DNA of 64,000 nucleotides from Camellia lanceoleosa (lineage: Eukaryota; Streptophyta; Magnoliopsida; Ericales; Theaceae): positions 121,150,979 through 121,214,978 of the forward strand of contig CM045762.1 in assembly GCA_025200525.1 (NCBI GenBank). Direction: 5' to 3'. Positions 46,525 to 58,352 of the stretch are shown here, piece after piece. The number at the start of each line of letters is the position of its first letter. Positions within the stretch are counted from its first letter, which is position 1. The notes beneath the pieces were generated by a model, which saw only the letters and a list, made by a program, of their open reading frames with translations, searched no databases and was not told the DNA's origin. Made by a program: the position numbers and the translations under genes.

Positions 46525-48849
46525 TCATTGCGATGGAAGTACAAATCTTGGTCTCAGAACTAACCTCGTCTTTCGCCTCGGAAAGTCGACTCGATCTTTA
46601 GTCCATTCATACGGTGCTCCTTTCTTAGTCAGTTGCGTCAATGGAATTGCAATCCTGGAGAAATCTTTCACAAACTTCCTGTAATAACCTGCCAAACCCA
46701 GAAAACTTCGGACCTCGGACACATTGGTCGGCCTCGGCCAATTCACTACGGCTTCAACTTTGCTAGGATCAACCGAGATACCTTCTTCATTTATCACATG
46801 ACCCAGAAATGAAATAGTAGAAAGCCAAAACTCACACTTATTAAACTTAGCATACAGTTTCCGGTCTCTCAAAATCTGCAAAGCAATTTTCAAATGATTC
46901 TCATGTTCAGCTTCACTCTTGGAATAAATAAATATATCATCAATGAAGACGACCACAAATTCATCTAAGTGGGGCTTGAAGACTCTGTTCATTAAATCCA
47001 TGAATGCAGCAGGGGCATTGGTCAGTCCAAAAGGCATCACTAAAAACTCGTAGTGGCCATACCTAGTCCGGAAGGCGGTCCTCTCAACATCCTCGGCTTT
47101 AACTTTGAGCTGGTGGTAACCCGACCTAAGGTCAATCTTGGAGAAGACTCGTGCTCCTTGTAGTTGATGAAGCAAATCATCAATCCTAGGTAATGGGTAC
47201 TTATTCTTAATGGTGACCTTATTGAGTTCTCTATAATCGATACAAAGGTGGAGGGTACCATCCTTTTTCTTAACAAATAAAACGGGTGCTCCCCATGGTG
47301 AAGTGCTCGGCCTAATAAATCCCTTATCCAACAATTCCTGCAGTTGCAGTTTCAACTCCCTAAGCTCGGCTGGGGCCATTCTATATGGTGTCTTGGAGAT
47401 CGGCTGTGTTCCCGACATGACATCAACAGTAAACTCTATTTCCCTATCAACTAATTGGCCAGGCAAGTCATCCGGAAAAACATCGGCGAATTCATTAACA
47501 ACTGGAACATCGGCTAGAATAGCATTTCCATTCTGATTACTCAGTATACTACACAGATAACCCTTACACCCTTTTTGGATCAACTTACAGGCCTTCATGG
47601 ATGAGATTAAGTAAGGTGGGGGCACTACTCCTCTCCCTTGAAAAGTAACCTCGGCTAGGTTTGAGGGTTTCAGTGTGACACTTTTCGAGACACAATTAAT
47701 AGATGCGCAATTTGCCACTAACCAATCCATTCCCAGTATAACATCAAAATAGGCTATGCCTAAGGGCATTAAATCCACTAACAATTCAACATTCTCAATT
47801 ATAATAACACATGCTCTATAAATAGATGCGACAATCATAGATTTCCCAGATGGAGTAGACACAAATAATACATGGTCAAGGGGTTCTAGTTTCCTATTAA
47901 TCTTCTCGGCAAACTTAGCAGATACAAACGAATGTGTAGAACCCGAATCAATCAACACATAAGCATCTTGAGAGCAAATAGAGAGTGTACCTGACACCAC
48001 TGCCTCAGCATTCTGAGTGTCTCCGGGTACTAGTGCAAACACTCTGCCCTGTCTCATCTGTCCTTTCCCAGCATTACCTTTCTGAACGGTACCTGTGGTG
48101 TTCTCACTTTTCTTGCTGGTTTCGACCTTTGTCTTAGGACAATCTCTCGCGAAATGACCCATCTCTCCACATTCATAGCAAGCTCCAGACGTCCGACAAC
48201 AAACCCCAAAATGTTGCTTCCCACAATCTGAACACGTCGGCCTAGTGTTACCCTCCTGCTTTAGATAACCAGTACTGCCCTTATTCATCTTCTTCTTGGT
48301 GTCCAATTGTGTTCGGCGACTGTCATGGTTCTGCCTCTTTCGCTGATTCTCTCCCGAATTCTGGTATCTGTTCAAGTTGGCTTCGGCCAAAATGGCTTTG
48401 TCCAATACCTCGGTGTAGGTCGACATATTGTGCAGGTTAACCCGGTCTTGAATCGGTCTGCGAAGCCCACCTTCAAACTTTCTAGCCTTCATGTATTCAT
48501 CGTTGGCCATGTGGGGTGCAAACCTTGCCAATTCAGTAAAAGCACGATCGTATTCCGCCACTGTTCGGTTACCTTGCGTCAAAGTCTGAAATTCAGTAGC
48601 CTTGCGGTTTACATAATCGAGGAAAATGTTTGTTGTAAAAGCTTCCAAAAACCTTGCCCAAGTTAAACCAGGATTAGTTTCTCTGATCATCATCCACCAT
48701 CTGCGAGCGTCATCGTCCAAAGTAAATGCAGCTAATGTCACCTTCTGAACATCGGTGCTGGGGAAGATCTCAAACAGTTTCTCCATTTCCAAAACCCATG
48801 CCTCGGCCTTCATCGGCTCTATACCTCCAGAGAATCTCGGCGGTTTCAT
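46525..48849 (-). pseudogene. Element B gag-protease-RT open frame (774 codons)
   Basis: Gag body ([40 protein letters not shown]), CCHC knuckle [14 protein letters not shown], protease [20 protein letters not shown], connector [18 protein letters not shown], then RT with [32 protein letters not shown] and [15 protein letters not shown]. It is open from inside gag to the end of RT, unlike element A. The natural gag start (MRRGRPP, 49096) is in another frame upstream. Confidence 0.92.
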
Positions 48850-49096
48850 TTTCTTGAATTCCCTGATTAAAGCTATTGTGCCATCTCCATATAAGGTTGG
48901 GTCATGGAGGAACTTGACCTTGGAGGAGGGGGAGGCGGACTACATTTCGCCGCTTTGTTTGCTCGGCTCGGGTCGATGTAGCACTAGCATATCGTCTTCT
49001 TGTTCCGCCTCAACTCATGGGCCAATCCTTCCACTAATCTTTCCAATGTCCAATCTTTCTGACCGATCTCGCCCGATGGAGGTCTACCTCTCCTCA
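48850..49096 (-). pseudogene. Element B gag N-terminus, frameshifted
   Basis: Begins MRRGRPPSGEIGQKDWTLER at 49096, matching the gag start of element A. Indels before 48849 disconnect it from the main frame. Confidence 0.8.
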
Positions 49097-49294
49097 TGAT
49101 GCTATGATTATACAAAGCGTGACTTTTAAAACAATTAAACAAATAACCACGTAGGCAAGTAACAAATAGACATATCAAGACAATGCACACATTGTTCAAA
49201 TAGCAAGCACTATGATGCAACCCTAGCATCTTTCTAGGGGAGTACCTATGCTCTTTAGGACTCAAGTGTGTGAATAACGGATACTAAGGAACTT

Positions 49295-49308
49295 GTGCTC
49301 TGATACCA
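49295..49308 (-). other. Element B primer-binding site (initiator Met tRNA)
   Basis: TGGTATCAGAGCAC on the minus strand, three bases inside the 5' LTR, identical to element A. Confidence 0.92.
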
Positions 49309-49311
49309 TTC

Positions 49312-51886
49312 TGTCACGACCCCAACCCGCCCCTAGTAGGATGGTGCCGTGATGGCCAGTAATCCGTGATTACCGAAGGCCAACTCGTCTAAAACCACAC
49401 ACAACAGAGTATACATAGGGGGCTTACAAATGCGGAAGCAAATAAATCAAGGTACAAGTGGTCCATAAGAGATGTGCGTAAATCAAATGAGAAGACATAT
49501 ACAACAAGACCTTACAACCAGTCCAAAAGTAACAAAAATACAATTCACATCTTGATCAAAAGGCTTCTAAGCCGACATGTACAAAATACAGGGAATACAA
49601 GCCAAGAAGCATGATTTTCAAGATTTGCTTTAAAAATGCAAAATGCCGACGTAAACACATAATGCCGAGGTAGAAGCAAGATGGCCGGCAGAATGCAAAA
49701 CAAGCCGACGTAAATCAAGTATCCAAAACAAGCTGGTAAACATAACTAGGCGTCGCCGCCGTCCTGCTCATCACCTACATATATATATAGAGGGTGAGTA
49801 TGGAAACTCAGTGAATGATACTAGAAATAAAGGTTTTGCATGAATATAGCCGAAGTCTGTACAAAACAAGCATGCCAAAACCATACAAATATTAACCGAG
49901 GTCCTTCAAAGCAAAATACAACAAAACTTTACCAAATCAAAGGATGAACCGTATTCATCTATCAAGTCTTACGAGTTCAAGGGATGCTCATGACATCGGC
50001 AAACATAGTCCAAAAGCCTTCCAAACAATCAGTATGAGTAGTAACCCATTAGTAGCAAAAACCAAGATTTGTACGATCCGTAATCGTTTTAGACAAAATG
50101 GTGCTGCGAAAGTTTAGAGTCCTCCAGCTAAGGGACTTGTGTTACTTAGGCCCGTAGCCCTTTTTAACACAATGGCTTTTTCAAGAAAGGACCGTATCCT
50201 TTTTAATGCAAGAGACTAGTGTCACTTAGGCCCGTAGCCCTTTTTGACAAATGATGCTGCGAAAGTTTAGAGTCCTCCAGCTAAGGGACTTGTGTTCCAA
50301 GGAAGGACCGTATCCTTTTAAATCCATAATGCTGCGAAAGTTTAGAGTCCTCCAGCTAAGGGACTTTTACACTTAGTGCTGCGAAAGTTTATAGTCCTCC
50401 AGCCAAGGGACTTCTCAAGATAACATCAAGACAAAGCTTACACTCGATACATCGAATTCGGCTTATCATTCATGCTTAACAAATACTTTCATCAAAACGA
50501 AGCAAGACAAGATTTATCAAGCGGTTTAACATAGCTTTATTAAAAGCACCACTCACCTCGGTCTTCAGGTGTAGGCTCAAAGCAAGATCAAAGTCCTGAC
50601 AAATCACATGGCAAATCACATTCTCAAAACAAGCTTTACATACATGTAATGATCTCGGCACTCTCACCGAATCCAAGTCAATAACAAAGCAAAACATGCT
50701 GGGGGTCAAAACGTTATCTCCCATCTCGGGAAAACACACTGGGTACCGTCCAGGTCTAGCCGAGGTCCCACACCTCCTCGCCGAGGTGTGGACCCGATGG
50801 CCACAATCAAAACAAAGTCAGGAAACTTGGGTTTCCCTTCAAAGAATAGGAAGAACAAAATCATCAAGAGCATCAAGATCATGCATGCTGAAATCTTAAC
50901 TTATTTAGGTGAAATCTGAGGTTTTCATGCTAAGAGTTCAAAAACGTGGACCTGGGTACCCAACCAGGAAGAACATGCAAGAACAAACACAATATCATGA
51001 CTCTTGCCATAAACTTCTAGATCAAAGTACAACTTTCATCAAGAACACATGAATACTAACTTTCTCTTCCAAAAACCAACTCCAAATCCATGCATGTCAT
51101 GCAGAACAAATGCGATCATGCAATGCAGCTCGGTAATCAATGAGAACAAACAGAGTAGAGCAAGAATCTAACCTCAAAACTTAAATCCAACGGTTCGATC
51201 CTCAAAGATCAAGCTCGGAACTCCACCTCTCTCTCTAAAACTCTTACCTTCTCCTTTAAGAGCTTCTCTCTAAAACAAAGATTTGAGACAAAATGATTTG
51301 TCTCGAGGCCACCATTTGCCTAAACACTCATTTTCGGACACGTGGCATCACCGGGTTGGTTCAGTTCAAAAAGGTGACTGATTGATAAGACAAGTCCCTG
51401 ACAAAGCGTACACAACAAGCTTGGTAGCAAGACACATCGGCAAGCAAGGACATCGGCTAGAGTCAAAACTTCGGCAACGGGGTAACGAGGACATCGGCTA
51501 GGGAGGACGACACTTGACTAAGCTGTGCCACACCTCGGCCTGGGTATGCCACACCTCGGTCTGAGTCATACCTACCCTGGGACAAGGTCACAAGCACAAA
51601 ACATCTCGGCCTCGGCTCTAAACACTTCGGCCCAAAGGTGACATCTCGGCAAGCGTGCCGGGGTGTAGATGGAGGTCGGCTAAGGTTCCAAAACGGTTCT
51701 AAGTGCAAAGGTTCAAAGGCGAACTGGGCTAAGCTGACCTCGGCTACAGACCAAGCAAGGTACGAGTTCAAGCAAGTAACAATTAACAAGCAAAGCAAAA
51801 CAAGATAACAAGATTACAAACTCGACAAGGCAAGATCATACAAAAATGCATGCAAGCAAGACAAAATCAAAGTGAGGGTTGTTACA
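49312..51886 (-). repeat. Element B 5' LTR (2575 bp)
   Basis: Pairs with 42085-44663 and is nearly identical to it. A TATA-like ATATATATATAG lies at about 49779-49790. Hairpin-derived units lie at about 50099-50410. Confidence 0.95.
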
Positions 51887-52348
51887 CCCACTATCAAGAT
51901 ACCACATGTATGAGTCACGTGCTTTTAGAGCAGTGTGAGCAACAAAACAAGTCAAATCATCTTTTCGAACCCAAATCTTTTTAGTCTTGGTGTTCTGCCT
52001 AGACATGTAAGGTTGTCTCCTAACCCAAAAAGTATTAGAATTTCTACCCTTTTGAGACACCTTACCAAACAGTTCAAAACAGTAAGGACGAATGTGGCCA
52101 TACCTACCACAGTGATGACAAATAAAAACAGGCTTTACCTCCTTTTTGTTGATCTTACCTGCTTTTGCTTGGTGAAGAGAAGGATCAACCTGGTCTATCT
52201 TCAATTTGCCCTTTGCTTGAGTCTTCAAGTTCTGTGAAGTAGAGGCCTGTCCTTTGTGAGTCGTCGCATATAGCCTAGCCCTCTTTTGTCGAACCCATTT
52301 GTTGAGACCGAGTATGTCTTCTAGAGATCTCGAACCTTTGTTCCACAT
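51887..52348 (-). pseudogene. Element C CCHC knuckle and protease 5' half
   Basis: FICHHCGRYGHIRPYCFELF (zinc knuckle) is followed by WVRKDDLTCFVAHTALKARD and YMWYLDSG, the protease active site. Element B interrupts the coding sequence right after DSG; the CCCAC duplication overlaps the Ser-Gly codons. Coding continues at 42084 with CSRHMSGNK. Confidence 0.92.
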
Positions 52349-52815
52349 GGCAATTGTTGCTCTAGCAATCTGAGTTCTTCATCTTTACGTCGACTTTCTC
52401 TTCCAATGCAACTTGTGACTCAAGTCTTTCAAGTTTTTCTTCATATGTGGAATACACCTTGAAGTTCATTCCTTTCGCCACAGATAGAAGTTTTCCACAT
52501 AAGTCTTGCACGTCACTTGAGATCTTGATGACATTCTGCTTTTGCGGTCAAGAGTTCGCCTTTGAGGACATTCTCACTCTCACATGTTTTGAGCTTGAGA
52601 GAGAGTTTGTCGTTGGTTTTAGACAAATTCAGAGATTCCTCATCTGACTTCTCGTAAGCTTGTTGTAGTTCTTCACCATTGATCTCATCAATGTCTTCAC
52701 ATAGTTCATCATCCTCTTTGCTCCTCCTTCTTCTTAACCTCATCCAATCTGGCAACCAAGGCAGACAAGTTGGGGGATGGAGGTGGAGGTGAATCTCCTC
52801 TTTCATGGAATTGGC
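52349..52815 (-). pseudogene. Element C gag-pol linker with Glu/Lys-rich coiled region
   Basis: Frame at 52513-52720 reads EDDELCEDIDEINGEELQQA then LSLKLKTCESENVLKGELL, the helical linker typical of SIRE gag C-termini. Frames change several times on either side. Confidence 0.75.
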
Positions 52816-53100
52816 TCAGAATTTCCCATGCATCTTTAGCCTTTGTGCTGAACCCGTTCTTTGTTCTTCATTAGAAATTGCTCCACGAATAATGATTAGG
52901 GCTCTCTGATTGCCCGGATTATCTGCACTTTCTGTATCTTCTTCAATGGTTTGCCAACCTTCTGGTTCAAAGGCTCTCAGAAAAGCCCTCATTCTGATTT
53001 TCCAATACAGGTAGTTGGTCCCATCAAAGGTGGGGGCATGATGCAAGTTCTGACCACGGGCTGATTCCGAAGGCTTTGGAAGAGGTTGAGAAACCGTGGC
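52816..53100 (-). pseudogene. Second gag head inserted in element C
   Basis: Directly after the gag stop (TAG at 53101) the same frame continues with HHAPTFDGTNYLYWKIRMRA, then EGWQTIEEDTESADNPGNQR. This is another gag N-terminus, similar to but distinct from the one at the start of C's gag (LLDGTNYSYWKARMRAFLKS). After about 75 codons it shifts frame into TKAKDAWEILSQFHE, another gag block. It looks like a piece of a different copia gag placed between C's gag and linker. Confidence 0.8.
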
Positions 53101-54168
53101 CTAAAATGCCATGAAAGCACTATCCCCATCTTCACCAGATTCAGGTTCTTCGGGTTCTTGCTCCGACCCGCTTTCATCATCCCAAGTTACGGTGTAGACT
53201 GTCTTCCGATTCTTTTTCATAGGGCATTCAAGGGATATATGGCCAAACCCTTGACATTCAAAGCACTTGACCCCTGGCCCCCTAACAACCTTCTTTTCAG
53301 TAGTTTGAGCTAATTTTGGTGGAAAAGTTTTGGGTTTGTCATTACTCTTCTCTTTTGAAATAGGGGCTCTGAAATTAGGCTTCTTTTTCAAAAATTTTTT
53401 AAACTGTTTTGTAAGCATAGCCGTCATCTCAGACTCTAAATCAAATTCAGTCTCCGGAGGTTTTGTAGTCTCATGAGTGCTTGTGAAAGCCATACTTTCT
53501 TTTTGCTTTTTCTTGGAAATTTGGTGTGCTTCATAAGTCTGCAAATTTCCAACCAATTGATCGAGCTTGAGGGTATCAACATTCTGAGCCTCCTCAATGG
53601 CTGTCACCTTTGATTGGAACCTCTCGGGAAGGGACCTCAAAATTTTTCCCACAACTTTTGCTTTCGGGATTTTTTCACCGAGAGTGAAACAGGAATTCAC
53701 GATATCACTGAGTTTTGCATAGAAATCATCAAACGTCTCATCATCGCGCATAAAAAGGGTTTCAAAGGCGGATGTGAGACGTTGAAGTTTTGACCTTTTG
53801 ACAGAGGTGGTTCCTTCGTGAATTGTTTCAAGAATATCCCACGCCTCTTTTGCTATTTCACACGTGCAAATTCGACGGAATTCTTCAGGTGTGACAGAGC
53901 AGAAGAGGGAGTTGAGAGCCTTGCTGTTCCAACTCGAGTTCTGGTAATCATTTGTGTCCCATTTATCAAGGGGTTTAGGAATATCAATGCCCTCTATAGT
54001 GACAGTAGGTTCACTCCACCCAAAGACAACGCAGTGCCAAACTTTCTCATCGATGGATTTTAAAAATGCTCTCATACGAGCTTTCCAATAAGAATAGTTT
54101 GTACCGTCAAGTAAAGGGGGTCTATGAGTCGAGTTACCTTCACGAATAGAATCCATAATACTAGTCAC
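53101..54168 (-). pseudogene. Element C gag (355 codons)
   Basis: Open frame with a copia gag: DGTNYSYWKARMRAFL near residue 22, UBN2-type core (SLFCSVTPEEFRRICTCEIA, KEAWDILETIHEGTTSVKRS), Lys-rich stretch, and CCHC knuckle CFECQGFGHISLEC near 305-318. It ends GEDGDSAFMAF-stop. This frame itself is unbroken. Gag forms the particle. Confidence 0.93.
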
Positions 54169-54206
54169 ACAAAATCACACTCCTATAGTTTTGATAAAAA
54201 CAAAAG

Positions 54207-54226
54207 AGTGACCTGCTCTGATACCA
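54207..54226 (-). other. Element C primer-binding site (initiator Met tRNA)
   Basis: TGGTATCAGAGCAGGTCACT on the minus strand, two bases inside the 5' LTR. Confidence 0.9.
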
Positions 54227-54228
54227 AT

Positions 54229-55295
54229 TGAAAATCCTATGTGATTCGTGATTAGATAAAGATTAAAATATTCCAAATCCCAAAAATTCCAAAAACACTC
54301 AATCTAAAATCATCAAGCACTTACGAGAGTGATTTTAGTTTTTTTGTTTTTAGGAATAAATAATAAATCAACACAAACGATTTTTTACGTGGAAAAACCA
54401 CAATTGAAGAACCTTCAATTGTAATAAAAAATCACAGGCGAACCGCCACTAATCAATCCACTATTGAAGGACTACAAGATTACAAAGAAACCATACAAAT
54501 TACCCAACCCAGTCAATTTGTCTCTGAATCTTCTGTAACTCTTTCACCACGCCTTCGTCACGAAACTGATTCTGAAGTTGATTCCACACCACAACTTCAC
54601 TTGTCGAATTAACGACTACGTAAAGAATCAAACACCTTTTGAAACTTTACGTGTTGATCTTCGGATTCCACCGAAGGGAACACTCTTGAATATGTAGTAT
54701 CAAACTCTTTGATGTATGAATCTTAGCTCATGAGTTTTAGAACTCTCTCAAGAACATCAAAGAAAACTTATCAAACTTTCAGAAGAACACTTCAAACAAA
54801 ACTCTAGAATTCTTGAATCTAATCTAGAAAAAAAAGTAGGTTAGTTTTAGGAGAAAACCATCTACTTATAGAAAACCAAAAAGAATCCCAATCCTGAAAG
54901 AAACCAATCACTTGAAAATTTCCGGATTCTGAAGCTCGCTCGAGCGAGGCCCCCTCGCTCGAGCGAGAAGCTTATCTCGCGTGATTTCTACTAGTGCCTT
55001 CGCTCGAGCCACGAACTCTTCGCTCGAGCGAGGAAACAATACTTTCAGGTTTTTGTATGGAAGCAATTTGTCGCTCGAGCCACCTTCATCTTCGCTCGAG
55101 CGAGCATTGACCTTCGCTCGATCCACCAATTCCATGCTCGAGCGCACATTCATCACCTTCAGGTTTTATACTAGACGCAGTCCTTCGCTCGAGCGAGGAC
55201 ATCTTTGCTCGAGCGAGGAAGAAAAAAAACACAAAAATTTTACAACTCAATCACTGAGTTTTGTTCGCGGGATTTTGACAAGATAGGACCTAACA
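54229..55295 (-). repeat. Element C 5' LTR (1067 bp)
   Basis: TG...CA-bounded, flanked outside by ATAGG. Contains about ten CTCGAGCGAG-type motifs at 54930-55220, upstream of the TATA-like box in element sense. Confidence 0.95.
54862..54871 (-). promoter_or_regulatory. TATA-like box of element C 5' LTR
   Basis: CTATAAGTAG on the minus strand, in front of AGATGGTTTTCTCC. It predicts a U3 of about 425 bp. Confidence 0.55.
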
Positions 55296-55300
55296 ATAGG

Positions 55301-56042
55301 AATAATTTGAACATAGGCCAAACAACAAAAGAATAAAGTGAAATTTACCCAAAATAAAATATATAGAAAAAAATTGCTCATATAAATAAACAAATAAAAT
55401 AAATCAAAAACATTTTAGATGATATTTCTCTATCTGTTTTATTTGATAGAAATAAGCGTATGGTTCAAAATTGAAAATAAATTTAAAAAATCAGAATTTA
55501 AATTGACAAAATTCGAAATTTATTTTATTACAATCGTCAAAACTATAAATAAAAAAAAAAAAATTTCCCAAGAGAGTCAAACTTTAGTGTAAACCCATAT
55601 TGTATTGCTCTATCAATAAATTCCATTTTTTTTTTCTTCTTTTCTTTTGTTTTCTTTTCTATGACTGGAAGACAAACGAAAAAAAATATATATATATATA
55701 TATATAATCCATATTTTGAAAGAGAAATCAATTATTGCTTGCCTCAAAAAACCACTAATTCTATACCTACAAATTAAAATTACAAGAAGTTAAGAAAACC
55801 CAATTGAAAGTAGTTCATTGTCCAAAGAAGGACAATAAAACAACAATATTATAAATTCATAATTTTTTGAAATTTTACTCAAAAATGTATCGAGAAGTAT
55901 CAATTTATGGTTCAGATTCATTTACACATGCACCATATAATACAATCATTCAATTTTCATTGCACACTTTAATTCTCAACACAATTCAAGAATAAAAACT
56001 TGCAATGAAAAGGACTCAAAACAAAACAAAAACGGCAGCAAC
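55301..56042. other. Intergenic, no gene seen
   Basis: AT-rich; continues the sequence interrupted by element C (joins 31567). An (AT)n tract lies at 55687-55707. Confidence 0.5.
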
Positions 56043-56262
56043 AAATAAACAAAGCATCAAAGCTTCACTTGCTAACCAAGCAAGGTAAAATAAAAGGAGA
56101 TATTTCTTAGGCCCTCCATACTAAAAAGAATCACCTTGTTTGGCACACCGACAATAAATAAATAAAGCATCGAAGCTTCACTTGCTAACCAAGCAAGGTA
56201 AAATAAAAGGAGATATTTCTTAGGCCCTCCACACTAGAAAAGAATCACCTTGTTTGGTTTTA
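56043..56262. repeat. 113-bp tandem duplication
   Basis: AAAGCATCAAAGCTTCACTT starts at 56051 and again, with one change, at 56164. The copies continue colinear through AGGTAAAATAAAAGGAGATA and AAGAATCACCTTGTTTGG. Confidence 0.9.
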
Positions 56263-57160
56263 GTGATTTTCAGAAAATTGAGTTTTTTTATCTTTTATAT
56301 ATATATATATATTTTTATTTCTAGTGAATTTTTATATATTTTAAATAATTTTTTTGACTTTCTAAACGCATCTAAAAAAAAAATTGTGAATTTTTAAAAA
56401 AAATTCAATATGAAAAAAATACTCTCTTTTTTGTATTTTTTTTTGTATTTAAGCAATTTTTTTAATAATTTTTTCTATATATATTATAATTTTTAAGTGT
56501 ATTTAGGTTAGGTGCATTTAAAATATATAAAAAAAAATCTTAAATTATAATAATTTTTTACTAAAAATAAAAAAAGTATATATGAAAAATAAAAAATTCA
56601 ATTTTCTAAAATGTGGGCTCAATTTTCAAATCTCTCTCACATTTATTTTTATTTTGATATTTCATTGAAAATAAAATGTATATATATTAGCTATATATAT
56701 TTTTTGTTTTTAGTGAATTTTTTTAATATTTTAAATAAACTTTTTACATTCTAGATGCACATAAAAAGTTTTTTTTAAAAAAAATTGTGAAGAACTATTT
56801 AGAAAATTCAATACGAAAATATACTCTCTTTTTTCTTTTTCTTTTTCTTTTTTTGTATTTTCTGTATTTACTGAATTTTTAAAAGTTTTTTTCCACAATT
56901 TTTTTTTTATATTTTTTGAATTTAATGAATTTTTAAAGATTTTTTTTTCACAAATATTATAATTTTTAAGTGTATTTAGGTTATGTGCATCTAAAAAATA
57001 AAAAATAAAAATCTTAAAATATTATTTTTTTTTACTAAAAAAATACGGAAAATAAAAAATTTCATTTATAAAAAGTGGGCTCAATTTTCAAATCTCTCAC
57101 ACCTTTATTTTTACTTTGATATTTCATTGGAAGAAAAAAAAAATATACATATATATTGAC
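56263..57160. repeat. AT-rich block with two diverged copies of about 450 bp
   Basis: GTGGGCTCAATTTTCAAATC occurs at about 56606 and 57075, each followed by CTCTCACA and TTGATATTTCATTG. AAGTGTATTTAGGTTA precedes each. Related words occur at 24700-25030 and, inverted, at 57515-57545. Confidence 0.6.
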
Positions 57161-58352
57161 TATGACAGGGCGATGCGATTTCAAAAGAGGATTATATAAT
57201 AAGTTGAGTGATATTTTACACATTGCAAATTGAGCTATTTTAGCAAGCGAATCAATGCAAATTGAGCTATTTTAGCAGGTTGAATGATAGTTTACACAAC
57301 CTTACAAATAAGTTGAGGATCAAATGTCCATGACATGGGGATGAGCTCCTCTCCATTAGAGTTGTGCAAATTACCACCAAATCCGCTGAAACTGCATTGA
57401 TCCGCATCAATTCACACTATTCTATCTGTTAATCACGGATTAAACTTTAAAATTTATAATCCACCTTCAAAATCGCTCTGCTCCGCTATAGTTAATACAT
57501 ATATATTTTTTAACCTGTAATGAAATATCAAAGTAAAAATGAGTGTGAGCAAAATTTAATATGTAAAATTTGTTACATATGAATAGTTATATATATGAAA
57601 AATATTATGTCAAATTAGTTTGTGTTATATATATGATAAATATTTTGAAAATTCCTAATAATTGGTTAAAAATATTCTTAAATCCGCTAATCCACCCCAA
57701 ACAGTGTAAACGCGATTTAATTATTTGCTAATCTGCCAATCTTCCATTTGGTTTGTAATTTTACTCTCAAACCACCGAAACCGTACCACGCACACCCAAA
57801 CTCTCCATACCTCATTTCTCTATATTCTTCCATATTTTTTGTGTGAGCCCTAATAAAGGGCACACATAGATGATCTAAATTGTTTACCTTGTAGGCCTCA
57901 TTAGAGATATCCCATTTCAACCGACCTTGAGACTTAAGCACTTAAAATGATTCCCAATGATGAAAAGTACCATAAATTTGACTTTTGAGGCATTTGAAGT
58001 TGTTAAAGCTGTTGTATTGTCATTTTCGTGCTAGAGACTATTTTTAGCTAAAATTACCATTTTTTGACTCATCTTGAGTGCTTGTTTTAACCTAGTAAAA
58101 TTTGGAATGGGAAAATTTATATTTCATCCAAACTTGTAGCCCTTTAAGTTAGATTTCTAACGTCGCTTGAATCACCTTAATTCGATATCAGATGAGAGAG
58201 ATATGAGCAATACAAATGGCTGTCTAGTGCGTGCGACCACACGTGTGACATGCAACCATGTCTTTATTGTGCGATTGCAAATGTGGCCAGCCAACCCAAA
58301 TTCCTAGTTCGTTTTGGATGGGAGGCGTCGCGAGTTAGCGGTGTATTTATAG
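57161..58352. other. Intergenic, no gene seen
   Basis: AAATTGAGCTATTTTAGCA occurs twice (57225 and 57257). No frame gives a protein I recognise. Confidence 0.5.

Larger units (their letters stand above)
42085..51886 (-). mobile_element. Element B: full-length Ty3/gypsy chromovirus, relative of A
   Basis: LTRs start TGTCACGACCCC and end TTGTTACA, with a perfect target duplication CCCAC (42080-42084 and 51887-51891). It lies on the minus strand with the same gene order, primer site, polypurine tract and chromodomain as A. A long open frame from gag through RT (46525-48849) survives, and the integrase frame is whole from the core onward. Breaks lie in the gag head, RNase H and the integrase zinc region. 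It is the best preserved member of the family here. Confidence 0.96.
31573..55295 (-). mobile_element. Element C: Ty1/copia SIRE/Maximus-type retrotransposon hosting two younger insertions
   Basis: LTRs start TGAAAATCC and end CCTAACA, flanked by a perfect target duplication ATAGG (31568-31572 and 55296-55300). The element reads on the minus strand: gag, protease, integrase, RT, RNase H (integrase before RT is the copia order), then a spacer and an env-like ORF before the polypurine tract. The long gag, the CHHCGRYGHIRPYC knuckle just before protease and the extra 3' ORF fit the SIRE/Maximus lineage. Removing element B (42085-51886) and solo LTR D (32234-34761) leaves about 11.4 kb. Several stops and frameshifts break pol. 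The two LTRs look nearly identical by eye. Confidence 0.95.

Noticed and set aside
57717..57941. 74-codon minus-strand frame
   Set aside because: No recognisable domain, in AT-rich repeat-like DNA, with no supporting splice or start signals.
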